From contig KE546979.1 in the NCBI GenBank assembly GCA_000442125.1, positions 558,001 to 622,000 on the forward strand: 64,000 nucleotides of DNA, given 5' to 3'. The notes under the pieces were generated by a model. The model saw only the letters and a list, made by a program, of their open reading frames with translations, searched no databases and was not told the origin of the DNA. This DNA is from Opeltia flavorubescens (taxonomy: Eukaryota > Ascomycota > Lecanoromycetes > Teloschistales > Teloschistaceae). The position numbers and the translations under genes are program-made. Below, piece by piece: positions 1 to 10,678 of the stretch (its first letter is position 1; each line of letters opens with the position of its first letter).

Positions 1-2724
1 TGGAGAAGTGGGTGTGCTGGGGTCCGTCAGCCAAACCTTATGTACGATGGCTGGATTTGTTCGTGACGGGTGTTGAAGGTATTCTAGTGTGTACAGTCTC
101 TGCTCGCATTCAAGAATCACCCTGCTGCTACGTGTCGTATCGGTGAGGACCCGGACAGAGGTAGTTCCAATTTCTATCTTCTCACAAAATGATAGAGTTT
201 CATCTGTATGGGGATCAGTAAGCCCATGCTAGACTCTTGAGCGCCATGTAGGCTTACCAAAGTCATCCTGGTTATAGAAAAGCGTCTGGACTGTGCCATC
301 TCGCAACCCGCATACCAGCAGAAGATCCGACCCCATATGCGAATCTCTCTCTGTCGTGATCATTGCAAGACTGTCGCATACAGAAAACTCATCCTCAAAG
401 CTGTATTCGAAGGAAGGTACGAGACTCGATCCGGGTTCTGCCGTGTAGCTTTGCATCTTACCGGCCAACGTTCCCACAAAAGCAGTGATTCGATCGTTTA
501 CCCAGTGTAGAGACACAACTGAGACTTCTGAACACAGTAAGATAGGCTCGCCAAGCTCGGCAAAGGCAATGTGGCCATTCTGGCAACCAAAATGACCGTG
601 ATGAAGATAAGATCCATCTTCCTTTTGCACAACCGTCAGAAGAACGGTGGTTNTCATGGGAATTGTCAGAAAAGAAGCGGCAGTAATGGTAGTATTGGTC
701 AGTCTTGATTTGAACGGGAGGATGCCGTGTTCCTGTGCAATGGCATTGATAGAAGTCGAAGTGACCTGGATAATAGATCCCTCAGCAGTACTTCCTGCCG
801 CAATTGTTTTGACGTCAAGATCGAGCTCTTCTATATCGCTTGATAATTGTGGGTCTTGGTCGTTTGCAGATGGCAACAGAATCAACTCCGTGCCTGTTGA
901 ATGAGATACCATAAGGTAAACACCGATATTTGATTGGTCTGGTAAAGCCCATATTTTATCGATACCCTTCTCCGCCAGCCCCTCGATATCAATACTCGGC
1001 CCTATTTTTACAGCTTCGGTACCAATCCGAACCTCTATTATCACGCCGTTCCGAGGTCCCCGACCACTGAAGGCGAAGAAGCGTTCCGTGCTGGCTGTCG
1101 ATGCCGCCTCGACTTTTGTAGAACGCCTGAATGGAAGGGTAGATGGCGTAATTGTAAGATCTTTGAGAGGCGTCCAGTTGCGGATTGTCCCTGCGAGCTC
1201 GAGCGGTTCTCGAGGTTTGGAATACCACATTCCTCCATCGCCCATCTCACCAGCAGCAACAAGCAAGTCGTTGCTCTCGTCACCAAGATCCAGTGTTGCA
1301 AAAGCGTTACCGACGTTCGCATTCAAAATTCCTGCTTTGTAGTTACTGGTGATCATCGGATCGGAGTCTTCCCTGATATCAATGTAGCGAACCACGCCAT
1401 CTTCACGGCACAAGTAGATATTATCCATATTGGGTTTACATCTATCCACTGGTCTCATTGGCCTCGCCCATTGTGTCCAGATTGGCAAGCTTTTGGAATT
1501 TCCAGGCTCTTCCGGTGGCTCGTAATGTTCGAGTCTGCAAATCTGACCGCTCGCCATACCCGTGAGGATGTTCTTGTATACTACAATTTGGTCCTCGCAT
1601 ACCAGCGCAAAGGCGGTCCCGTAGGTAAGTGGTATGAGTAGAAGCGGGAGCCGTTCGGGATGCGGTAGCACTTGTCCTGGTTTCTGATCAATCTCGCTCA
1701 AGTTGGATCGGCAATCCCACTCAACACGCACCAATCGGGATTTATTTCCCTTGGATACGATGAGGAGAAGGATAACGTGGTGTTCATCTCCGTTGGAGGG
1801 ATGCAGAAAATCCATTTTGAGTATAGACCCATCCACCTTAAGATGATACTCCTTTATCGATACCATTAGTGAAGCTCCAGTACAGTAGGGAGAAACATAC
1901 TTGGCGAATAGGCATGAAATTTGCAGCGTTCAAGCTCCCCGACCTCTGCACCTCGCTCCTTAGACGATCCATGTTCTTTAGCGCGTAGACTGTGACTCGG
2001 TTCTCATAAGCACCAACCGCCATCGCACGAGAGCTAGGAGCATCAGATCTGTATGTTTTCACAACGAAGAGCGAACGTACTGAGGATCTACAGCCATATG
2101 GACTCCGAGCTCCTCGCTCAGTTGTATCTGCGCCGGCAAAGGCTGTGTACTGGAGACGAAATGAACCGTATCATGAACATCATAATATGCAAAGAGGAAG
2201 ACTAGCACTCGCGACGCCAAACTTAGTACCAGTATCTGCGGAGGGATCTCATTTTCCTGGAAAGGCTCAGGCTTTGTCTCAAGTGGAGACTGGGGACTAT
2301 GGTCTCCCCAGAACTTTCCTGGAAAACGAGGGATCTTGGGCTTCCTTGGCAGTCCTATTATTTTGGCAGCTTGAATGGAGGAATCGAAGTCCTTCTTGAT
2401 ATTTACATCGTCGAGAGAGATATTCGTGAAAGGATCCTCCTCGATCCTCTCGCCTCCAAGAACCTCTTTAATGACAACGGCGTCATCATATACGAATATC
2501 ACATCGTTCTTGGTGCGATGACGAATTCGAGCTGGTATAATGGCCTTGATGATAGGACTTTTGACTACAGTCCTCGTAAGGAGACCAAGCGTTGGGGGTG
2601 GCGGGCCTGGGGAAAGGTTCTGCATGGCCGACTTCTCTTGACTATTGCGTGCTAAGATCTGGTGGATGTCTAAGGTTCTTGTGGTCCAGCGGCCATTTGC
2701 CATGACTCGAGTCTGGACAGACAT
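1..2724 (-). CDS. MMS1_N / CPSF-A-like WD40 protein, 3' end outside window
   Basis: Coding exons on the minus strand are 2724-2081, 2033-1901, 1851-258 and 203-1; the last runs off the window. The start at 2724 is followed by a fungal-type N-terminus (QTRVMANGRWTTRTLDIH) and then the conserved stretch LTRTVVKSPIIKAIIPARIR. After the third-exon junction come SRAMAVGAYENRVTVYAL and many beta-propeller-like blocks (CREDGVVRYIDI, AVGAY, CGLRDGTVQTLF). This matches the mono-functional DNA-alkylating methyl methanesulfonate N-terminal family, related to DDB1, CPSF160 and Rse1 scaffold subunits. Those relatives hold together nuclear complexes by three beta-propellers; the exact complex for this fungal branch is not known to me. 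For intron 1, a nearer AG would give a 32-bp intron, so I prefer the 47-bp form (2034-2080), which restores DPHSRAMAV. An n at 653 makes one residue ambiguous. Confidence 0.85.
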
Positions 2725-3675
2725 CCTTTAATTAGTATACCCCAGCAGGTATGCCGTAATCCATGTATCTCGTTTGGACTTGGGTCAGCTACAGGAATGC
2801 GAAACTGACTAGCCTTTTTCTCCCATTCGGAGAAGCAGCGGGTGGAGAGCAATCATCTGCAGTCGAAGAGTCTGAAGGGTCACGGGTTTAGAGGCTGGCG
2901 TTGCCTGTAATGACAAGCTCATTCTTAATTGGGGAAACATAGGCATTGNCAACAATATGACTCAAAACAAGGCAATAAGAAGTCTATCCAATGATTGAGG
3001 TTAGAATTTTCAATCTTAAACCGAGAGAGAGTGCATTGATCCAGTTTGCGGTATTTGTGATGGGGCTATACCGGAGATTTCGAGATTCTACCGAGAAAAC
3101 GATAGGATCGAGAATGAGCGTCCTTCGTAGCCATGCGATATCTCTTAAGGCACTGTACAGGTAGGTGATCCATTCAAACCTATCAATTGAGAGCCGAAGG
3201 TGTACGTACCAAATACGGAGCAGCGTCCACCGTTTACGACAATGTTGTCGTCGGTATTACATATCTTGGTTTGAAGATGGCATGAATCTTGTTTTGCCAA
3301 GGCAATACGATCGGAGAAGCCAGCGGAATGGTTCTGCTGCACGCGATGTCTCCCGCTTCCAGGGTAGCTGCAGCAGTAGTGCAGAGCCGGTCTTTTGGGC
3401 CAAAAATCGGCATAGTATTCTATGATTTCTATCATATTTGCCAACAAGGTACTCCTCCTACTTAACACAACCTCTTATCGCGGGTAGCCTTTCTCCTACC
3501 AGCACACTTGGATCGAGCCTTGCTAGGATGGCTTAAAGTCGTTACAGGCAAGCGGCTTCACGTGCCGAGCGTGCCTTCTGCTGGCGCCTTGATTGAGCAC
3601 AAGGCTTGCGAGCCATCTGCACTCGTCCCAAAACTGCCATTAACCCTGGCCTAAGTCACTCTACAAGTATCACGT
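2725..3675. promoter_or_regulatory. Divergent gap between the MMS1_N-like gene and GYP8
   Basis: Shared 951-bp upstream space for two outward-facing genes. It holds one ambiguous base at 2949. A 96-codon ATG frame on the minus strand (3435-3145) is open, but the opposite strand is open over the same span and neither product is recognisable, so I do not call a gene. Confidence 0.5.
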
Positions 3676-5023
3676 ATGGATCATAGCGGTGCAGAGATTC
3701 CTCAGACAGGCTCGAGGATCACTGAGGAATGGCAAGATCAGGAAGTCTCGTCCCCAGGTCATACTAAGATTAAACGAATACTGGATGCTTGTAAACAAGT
3801 TCCTGATCTTGAGACCCTGGTTCAGGCTTCTACTTCTCCTGCCGGCCTGGTGAACGACGGGGTACGTCGAAAAGCCTGTACGTTCACCATGGACAGGACT
3901 CCTTTTCCTCGCGAACGCTGCCGACAAGGACCATAGGGCCGATTCTTTTAGGCTACACAGAAAAGCCGGATTTGTTGAATCATGCAGCATGGCAGCATCT
4001 ATCACCCCACAAAGATGAGCATCAGGTGTGTCTCGATGTCGATAGGTCGTTCATCTACTACCCTAAAAGTGCGTACTTCGCATGGCCCCCAATACCATCG
4101 GGAGTGAAACTGCTGCATCCACTGACACCAATCTAGACGAGTCTGATGCACAGCTTGACCGCCGCAAAGGCGAGCTATCAGCAGTCATCACGCAAGTCTT
4201 GAGGACTTATCCAATGCTCTCGTATTTCCAGGGATTCCATGATATCGTGCAAGTCTTTCTTCTTGTCTTAGGTGTTGAGGATGCAGCAGCTGCAGTCGCT
4301 CACCTCTCGCTATTGCGGATCCGAGACTTCATGCTACCCTCCCTGTCTCCTTCCCTCGCCCATCTTCGTTTGTTGCCGTCGATCTTGCAGGTCGCTGACG
4401 CTAGACTCTGCAAACATCTGTCAGAGACGCAGCCATTCTTTGCATTGGGGGCTGTACTGACTTTGTACGCCCATGAGATCCAGGAGTACGGCGACATTGC
4501 TCGCTTGTTCGATTTCTTATTGGCTCATGGCGCGGCAGTGTCCGTGTACTTTTTCGCTGTCATCATACTTTCGAGGCGCGAAGAGTTATTCGAGATCCCT
4601 GCAGACGAACCCGAGATGCTCCATTCGGTCTTATCCAAACTCCCTAAGCCACTGGACTTGGAGGCCTTGATCGCTCAGACTATGTCACTGTACATAGAGT
4701 TTCCTCCGGAAAGGCTTCCGTTCCGATCGTGGGCCAAGATCTCGCCTTTCAGTGTACTGAAGACCACCAGAGGGAATGTCCATCAGCAATCGTTGGGCTA
4801 TGGTGTTGAGTTATTCGAAAGGCAAGCGTCTCAGCTACGCCGCGAGCAATGGCTGGAGCATGCAAAGCTTACAGCGTGGAAATACAGGCGGCCCGCAGGT
4901 CGGGCGAGTTTGGCTATCTTTGTTGGGGTGATTGCTTTCTGGCTTAGAAGAAATGGCTTCGAGTCCTCTACAGCTTTATTGCGAAGATTGTGGGAGCACA
5001 TTCGGCTCATTGGCTGCCATTGA
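3676..5023 (+). CDS. GYP8: GYP8 / TBC1D20-type Rab GTPase-activating protein
   Basis: Exons 3676-3877, 3937-4068 and 4137-5023 give 406 residues. The spliced frame reads GVRRKAWPILLGYTEKPDLL, then QVCLDVDRSFIYYP carrying the TBC arginine finger (Arg104), and later SYFQGFHDI with the glutamine finger (Gln143). Both catalytic residues are present, so it should be an active GAP. The C-terminus has a hydrophobic span (LAIFVGVIAFWL) near residues 370-385 followed by a short tail. This is the layout of yeast Gyp8 and human TBC1D20, which anchor in the ER/Golgi membrane and switch off Ypt1/Rab1 in early secretion. The next gene is a Yip1-family protein, a group that binds Ypt/Rab GTPases, so two adjacent genes act in early secretory traffic. 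Family identity is firm; orthology is inferred from domain layout. Confidence 0.9.
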
Positions 5024-5620
5024 ATAGGGCCTGGACGAGACTCCCGTATTGGTAGCGGGGTTCACGATATTTCACAAGTCGCTTGCCTGAAGGCGTTCAT
5101 GCACCTGGCACCACATGGCGATGTACACTGCAAGAACCCCATCCTTGTTATGCATACTTGCATTAATCTGGTCTCACCGAGATGGATAGGTGAGCCAAGA
5201 CGACATTACATATGGACGCTGAGAGGAATCAAGGAGACGTCACAACTAAAATCTAATGCCATTCGCGGATACATGACTATATCGATAATTGAATCATTTG
5301 ACTCTGCGAAGAGGCAGGCCGTGGCCGAGGGTTGGTGACAAAAGTCTTGTCCTATCTGGACAGTACCTTTATGCCAGGCGAAATCCATGACAAGCAGTAA
5401 TGTCAAGACACAGGAAAATACAATGAGATCGTTGATTAAATGCGCTCAAGTCAACTGCTACCGCGTAATAATAGTATCGTTGCGTCGATTACGGGCAGAA
5501 ATCTACACCCAAAAAATAGCTACCATATCGGGTTAGCACCGTGTCGGCTGATAAGCGATAACGACACCTCAACATCGAGCTACGAGTAAGCTTACGAGAA
5601 GCTTTAAACATCACTTCAAA
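5024..5620. other. Gap between GYP8 and the Yip1 gene, holding repeat copy A
   Basis: The 597-bp tandem gap includes the GYP8 3' region, the dispersed repeat copy at 5325-5500, and about 120 bp before the Yip1-family ATG. An open frame at 5099-5338 has no protein-like features. Confidence 0.6.
5325..5500 (+). repeat. Dispersed repeat, copy A
   Basis: About 175 bp that align by eye with 16015-16184 in the same orientation. Shared landmarks in order: CCGAGGGTTGGTGACAA (CCGAGGGTGGGTGACAA in the other copy); CCTTTATGCCAGGCGAAATC (CCTTTGTAACCAGGCGAATC); GACAAG; ATCGTTG followed by TAAA; GTCAACTGCT (GTCGACTGCT); TATCGTTGCGTCGATTAC (AATCGTTGTATCGATTAC). I see no terminal inverted repeats, target duplication or coding capacity. 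It could be a small non-autonomous element remnant or a retained duplicated regulatory block. Confidence 0.75.
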
Positions 5621-6708
5621 ATGGCAAACAGAGGTTACGATGTCGTAGTCGACGTCGATGACCACGAGGTGACCCTTTCCTAGTCTTTCCCGATCGTTCA
5701 TGAGTTGGATCACGACTAACAGCCCTTAAGGGCGACCTTGGCCATACAGATCTCCAAGAAGACCTCGAATTTCACTCCTCCAGTACGTAACATAGACCTT
5801 TCCATACCTCCCTCCCTTGAATCCGCCCAACTAACGGTCATTTCCCTAAACCAGACTTCAACGACCCATCTCACACCTCCAAGTTTCCGCCTTCCTCCCA
5901 ACCCGCCTCCTCTTCAACACTCCAATCCAAACGCTACCTCTGGACCCTTTCTTTCTACGCCCAATTCTTCGATGTCGACACGTCCGCAGTCCTTCACCGC
6001 TGCTTATCCGCCCTTATCCCCCGTCGCCCTTTCCTCGACATCCTAGACGGGAACCCAGATCTCTACGGGCCGTTCTGGATCGCGACGACGGTCGTCTTCA
6101 TCCTTTTCCTCACGGGCACGATAAGCCAATACCTCGCTTCGCATCACGACAAAGCTTTTGTGTATAATTTCAAACTGCTGAGTGGAGCCGCGGGGCTGGT
6201 GTACGGGTACACGGCTTTCGTCCCGGTCGCGCTGTGGGCGGCGTTGAAATGGTTCGGTTCCTCAGGGGGCGCAACGTTGGGGGAACGGGAGAGTGGGATC
6301 AGTCTGGTAGAATGCTGGGCGCTATATGGATACGCGAATGTGATATGGATTCCTGTGGCGTTGATCAGTTGGAGTCCGATTGCGGTGCTGAACTATGTGT
6401 TCGTGGCTGTGGGGTTTGCGGTCAGTGCGGGATTCTTGACGAGGAATCTTTGGCCGGTGGTGAGTGTGACGGAGGCAAAGGTTAGCAGGGTATTAGTGAT
6501 TGGGGTGGTGGGCTTGCATGCCGGGTTGGCGATTGCGATCAAGTTTCTTTTCTTTGCGTGAGTGGATTTCCCCCGATTCCTGTCTCAGGGTGTGTGTGGT
6601 GCTGACTCCATTCTCAGAGCGGGTCCGGCGGCGAAGGAGATCAAAGGGGACACTCCTCCGGCGGAAGGAGCAGGTGAACGTCTTGTAAGGGCAATGATGG
6701 GAATGTAG
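5621..6708 (+). CDS. Yip1-domain Golgi membrane protein (YIPF1/YIPF2 type)
   Basis: Exons 5621-5668, 5731-5782, 5855-6557 and 6618-6708 encode 297 residues. The N-terminus MANRGYDVVVDVDDHEGDL and the acidic QEDLEFHSS motif are typical of the fungal family. A soluble head is followed by five hydrophobic spans starting at LYGPFWIATTVVFILFL, then YGYTAFVPVALWAAL, GYANVIWIPVALI, AVLNYVFVAVGFAV and VIGVVGLHAGLAIAI. Members sit in ER-Golgi membranes and bind prenylated Rab GTPases. The intron 1 acceptor at 5730 was chosen over one at 5722 because only it gives the conserved GDLGHTDLQEDLEF frame. A branch-point-like GACTAAC lies in that intron. The family is clear; which YIPF subgroup is a judgement from the head sequence. 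Confidence 0.88.
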
Positions 6709-7103
6709 AATCGCTGTCGGCTTTGCTAGGAAGAGCTCGGTGGCGCAGGGATGCTTTGCACTCTTAAATCAATATGTCGAAATACGATACCCTGAAATTG
6801 TGAGCGATTTAATTGGGGTCTGCAGTGTGCGTATAATGAACAAGTTGCGGGTATCTGGACCATTGTATTAATATGAGGAAGCCTTTCTATGAATGATAAC
6901 CCGGAGAAGATTATAGAGCGTCTTCAGAAGAAGCCTGTCATGATATGTGAAGAACTAGGGTAATGCAAGTAGATTCTATGGTTCTCTATGGGGTATATAT
7001 CCATCGGTTAAAATATCAATATCGAAATTTTCCACTCGTTCAACAGAGGAGTCAAGATCTCGTCCCACTCTTTTCGTCATCACTATACTCTTTCCGTCCA
7101 ACA
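6709..7103. other. Convergent gap, Yip1 gene and PPR gene
   Basis: Two 3' ends face each other over 395 bp. I see nothing beyond A/T-rich untranslated sequence. Confidence 0.5.
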
Positions 7104-10100
7104 TCAATCCCGGTTCAAAAGCGCATTTTGAATCGTGTCATCAATCCTTGGCAGCTTTTGAACCGCCTCCACCGTCCTAGGCGCCACTCGCTCAAGTTCC
7201 TGCAATATCTCCTTTCCTGCCCCATACGCCTTTGACTGCGCCTCCAGATATGCACTGGCAAGATACACAAACGTTTCGTAGTGCGGAAACGGCCTATCCA
7301 ATTCCCAGCTCATCGGCACCCACTGCTTCCTAATCTTGCGCTTGACCCGTATACGGTTCCCGAAACGTTCCCAGCCGGGCCAACCGTCCATCAATTGCTT
7401 TTCGCATATCTCGTAGGCAAGCAGTGGGTCCTTGTCTTCTATGAGGATCTGGACGTATTTATTCCAGTTGTGGACGCTAATTCGGAAACCATCGCGTTGG
7501 AGTGATGCGATAATGGTGCCAAGTTCGTCGACTCCAGATGTGGCCTGAAGGGATTGCATGTAACGGGTCAAAGGGAGGGTGAGAATGAAACGGTATTTAT
7601 GGAGGACCCAATTAGGCTGTGAAGTGTCGGCGTTAGCTTTACGGGCGATCTCCCTGGATTTCTCTAGAGCAAGCTGCCAGCATTTCCTAGTTTCATCGTG
7701 TTCGCCAGCGGAGGTGTAGTATACCATGAGAGCGGAGAGCATCTCGATTGGCGGGTTTGCCACAAGGTCTGCGTTTGCTTTTCCTGCTGTCGATACGTAT
7801 GTATTATACATCTCGGTAACCTTTTCAAATGATCTCTTGCGACCGTACAAAGCGATCAGATAGGGGAAGTAAGACGCGTGAAGGGCAACGTTGGGTGGAT
7901 TTGTCTGAGCAAATTTGGTCGGACCAAGAGTTGCCAGTTCCATCGGATCTATGCTGTCGAGAGTTTCTGAGAGAATGCTCTCAGCACGTACTGCTTGGAA
8001 CGTATCGCCCTCGGAAGTGTTGCGTGCATGATCCTTCTCATCGACGGCGGCGGCATGTCTGAGAAGCGCATTCTGAATGCTGAATGTAGGTCGTATACCA
8101 TCCTCTACCATACGTTTCTGGAGGCTAGAGATGACTGGGTAATCATTGACTCTCACAAAGCCACTGATGACAATAGCATAATGTAACGCCGTCGGGCGAA
8201 TGCCTTGTTTGGGCATGATTGTTTTCAGTACTTTCTGGGCAGCAGCTGGTAATTTCTTGATGCAAAGACTCTGCATAAGAGCGGCATAGGTCAAGCCATC
8301 GAATGCGACTCCGAGTTCGTGCATGCGCTTCTGAATTTCGAAAACTTTGTCTAGCTGACCCTTCATCGCATATTGACCCAATAGGATATTCCACATTCGG
8401 GTGAAAGTATAAGGTTGTAGGGCATTTATTCCTTGATCAATTTCGGACTCAGAACTGGACTGAACAGTCTCTTCTATTATCTTTTGCGCTTCGTGAAGAC
8501 GATCATTCGTGGCAAGGGCCAGGACCAAACTGGTGACCATATTAACATTTGGCTTGACACCTTCGGATACTGCTTGCTCAAAAAGCACGTTGGCAGCGTC
8601 GTAGTCGCTTCGCTTGGCAAACATGCCTATCAAGGTCCCATAGCTGGAGCTATCTGGACGAATATCCATACTTGGAAAGCGGTTCAGCAAGGCCACTGCA
8701 CCATCACAATCACCAATACGAGCATAGATGGTGAGAAGAATGTTCCATGACCGCAAGTCAGGCGAGTATCCGTACTGCTTTTTGAGAGAATCAATGACGC
8801 TGAGTGCCTGGTTTAGCTCAGCTCGCCGATAGCACGCATAGAGAAGCTGGGGCGCGAGAGTTGATATATCTCCGTCGTCACCATGCCCGAAGCGCGCCAT
8901 CGATTCTCGAAAGAGCTGATCAACGGTTGCAAAGTCCCCCTGCCGAGCAAGTTGAGACATCAGAAGCCGATAAGCGGGTCTGGGTGGCTCATTGTAAAGC
9001 CGCCGGTAGTCTTCCAGTACATCATATATTCCTTGGGAGCTGCGGATGTCGTGACACCTTGATAAGATCGTGTTCAACAGTCTAATACTTGGAGTGAAAT
9101 CCGGCGATGTCCTGGCAATAGCGTATAGATCGAGCCCACCTTGGCTATGTTCACGAGTTTGAGGCCGCACGGAGAAGTTTTGGACAATAGCGTCCGTCAG
9201 GAGCTCAAGAGTCGAGGGATGCTGTATGCTCTGCACTTTCTCCATCAACGTGGCCTGCAAGGACTGATCAAAATCTTTTCGCAGAACTCTCAACACTTTT
9301 CGAGCAAATGTAAACGCGAAGTCTTGAGCAGACGCTGCATCGTCCAGGTCTGCAGCAAAATCGAAAGCCTCTGTCGCCTTTGTGAATAAGTCAGAAAGTG
9401 GCAAAGTTTTGATTTCCTTCCAAAAGAGATGCTCATGGCTCTTGTCAGTGTTGAATTGTTTCCAAACGGATATAGCAGCATCCCAATCAGACTTCAAAAT
9501 CGCATACTGGAGGACAGATGAGTTATACAGAGGTTGATTTCGGTCGAGAGCCTCCTCGTGCATGGCGATCGCGCCAGCCAAATCATGCTTTTGAAGAGCA
9601 GCAGAAATCGCGTGATCGTAGTGGATCACGGCCCTATCCAAGATAGCAATGCTATCAAAAAGCTCCTTTGTTTTCTCAATACCAAAGGCAGTTGACGACT
9701 TGCCCAGACGAACGAAAAGTTGGGCGAGATCGTCTGGGTTTGCCGCAATCCCCGATTCCCGCATGTTCTGATAGAATTTCCATATATCTCGAATATTTAT
9801 GTATTGCTCTTCTTTATATAGGAGTTCGTGGAACTCTGTTCGTAAATTCTGATCCGAGGGACGGGCTGTTTCCTCCGTGGTAGAATTTTCATATGGGATC
9901 ACGGCCAGGTCAACGATATTCTCCGTCTCTTTGTGACTTGCTGAAAGATTAATTGAATCGTCGGCTGATGATGTATAAGTTCTGGAGCGGGGAGAAGGTA
10001 GCTGCGATCGTCGACGACGCCTCAGCGCGGTTGCATTTTCATTGACGTAGGTCCGGATGAAAGCGAGGGTTTGGACTGGGTATAGAAAGTCTAGGAATCC

Positions 10101-10343
10101 AAGGTCGGTATTCTCATGGATCACGTTCCGTGCAGCCAGCGAATCTCTCATCGTCAGCCATCTGGGGGGGCTGGCGGAAGGGGCTTGCAAGAAAGCATGC
10201 CACCAAGCTGGTAGGCGAATGTCACCTGCGCCATGGGACCAAAATCCGGAGTAAAGATAACGTTGTGTTCGAAATGGAGTCTTGGGGATTCGTAGAATGT
10301 GCTTTCCGCCGTTCTCGAGGCATGTTGTTGCCCTCTCTATCAT
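7104..10343 (-). CDS. Large mitochondrial pentatricopeptide repeat protein
   Basis: One uninterrupted frame of 1079 residues. The N-terminus MIERATTCLENGGKHIL is basic and lacks acidic residues after the start region, as in mitochondrial targeting sequences. Many degenerate ~35-residue helical repeats follow: SWNILLTIYARIGDCDGAVAL, SYGTLIGMFAKRSDYDAANVL, TRMWNILLGQYAMKGQLDKV, TYAALMQSLCIKKL and others. The first third also contains looser helical repeats. PPR proteins bind organellar RNA for processing, stability or translation. Large filamentous-fungal PPR proteins with this N-terminus are common, but I cannot name the RNA target. It shares a 335-bp divergent promoter with SRP68. Confidence in the family is high, function open. 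Confidence 0.9.
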   Translation of the reverse strand: MIERATTCLENGGKHILRIPKTPFRTQRYLYSGFWSHGAGDIRLPAWWHAFLQAPSASPPRWLTMRDSLAARNVIHENTDLGFLDFLYPVQTLAFIRTYVNENATALRRRRRSQLPSPRSRTYTSSADDSINLSASHKETENIVDLAVIPYENSTTEETARPSDQNLRTEFHELLYKEEQYINIRDIWKFYQNMRESGIAANPDDLAQLFVRLGKSSTAFGIEKTKELFDSIAILDRAVIHYDHAISAALQKHDLAGAIAMHEEALDRNQPLYNSSVLQYAILKSDWDAAISVWKQFNTDKSHEHLFWKEIKTLPLSDLFTKATEAFDFAADLDDAASAQDFAFTFARKVLRVLRKDFDQSLQATLMEKVQSIQHPSTLELLTDAIVQNFSVRPQTREHSQGGLDLYAIARTSPDFTPSIRLLNTILSRCHDIRSSQGIYDVLEDYRRLYNEPPRPAYRLLMSQLARQGDFATVDQLFRESMARFGHGDDGDISTLAPQLLYACYRRAELNQALSVIDSLKKQYGYSPDLRSWNILLTIYARIGDCDGAVALLNRFPSMDIRPDSSSYGTLIGMFAKRSDYDAANVLFEQAVSEGVKPNVNMVTSLVLALATNDRLHEAQKIIEETVQSSSESEIDQGINALQPYTFTRMWNILLGQYAMKGQLDKVFEIQKRMHELGVAFDGLTYAALMQSLCIKKLPAAAQKVLKTIMPKQGIRPTALHYAIVISGFVRVNDYPVISSLQKRMVEDGIRPTFSIQNALLRHAAAVDEKDHARNTSEGDTFQAVRAESILSETLDSIDPMELATLGPTKFAQTNPPNVALHASYFPYLIALYGRKRSFEKVTEMYNTYVSTAGKANADLVANPPIEMLSALMVYYTSAGEHDETRKCWQLALEKSREIARKANADTSQPNWVLHKYRFILTLPLTRYMQSLQATSGVDELGTIIASLQRDGFRISVHNWNKYVQILIEDKDPLLAYEICEKQLMDGWPGWERFGNRIRVKRKIRKQWVPMSWELDRPFPHYETFVYLASAYLEAQSKAYGAGKEILQELERVAPRTVEAVQKLPRIDDTIQNALLNRD

Positions 10344-10678
10344 GCCCTAGCCTATGTACACCACCGATCGATAGCGGAAAATTCATATGGCCCTTAGATA
10401 GAAGAGACTGTGGTTGAAGAGAGTAACTGGTGGCGACCTCATAAAGGCTGACCGTATAGGAAGGCTTGCCCAAAAAGCATGAAGTACAGAAAACAATATG
10501 GACGGGGATTCGGGAGGCAAATAGCCCGGTCATTGACTGCATCATCGGCTACGCTAAGCTCCCAATCTGAGATAGCGTCGTTTTTCATATGTTATCGATA
10601 ATCCATCCTCGGATACGCATTAAATACTCAATTTGTTAACGGTCAATACCTTACCCTGAGGCAGTCCTCTGCACGTCA
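10344..10678. promoter_or_regulatory. Divergent promoter, PPR gene and SRP68
   Basis: 335 bp between two outward-facing starts. I could not assign a known binding motif. Confidence 0.5.

Noticed and set aside
2034-2065. 32-bp version of the first intron in the MMS1_N-like gene
   Set aside because: Too short for a fungal intron and inserts extra residues before SRAMAVGAYE; the 47-bp intron fits better.
3145-3435. 96-codon minus-strand frame in the MMS1_N/GYP8 gap
   Set aside because: The opposite strand is open over the same bases, no domain or targeting signal is visible, and it overlaps the likely GYP8 promoter.
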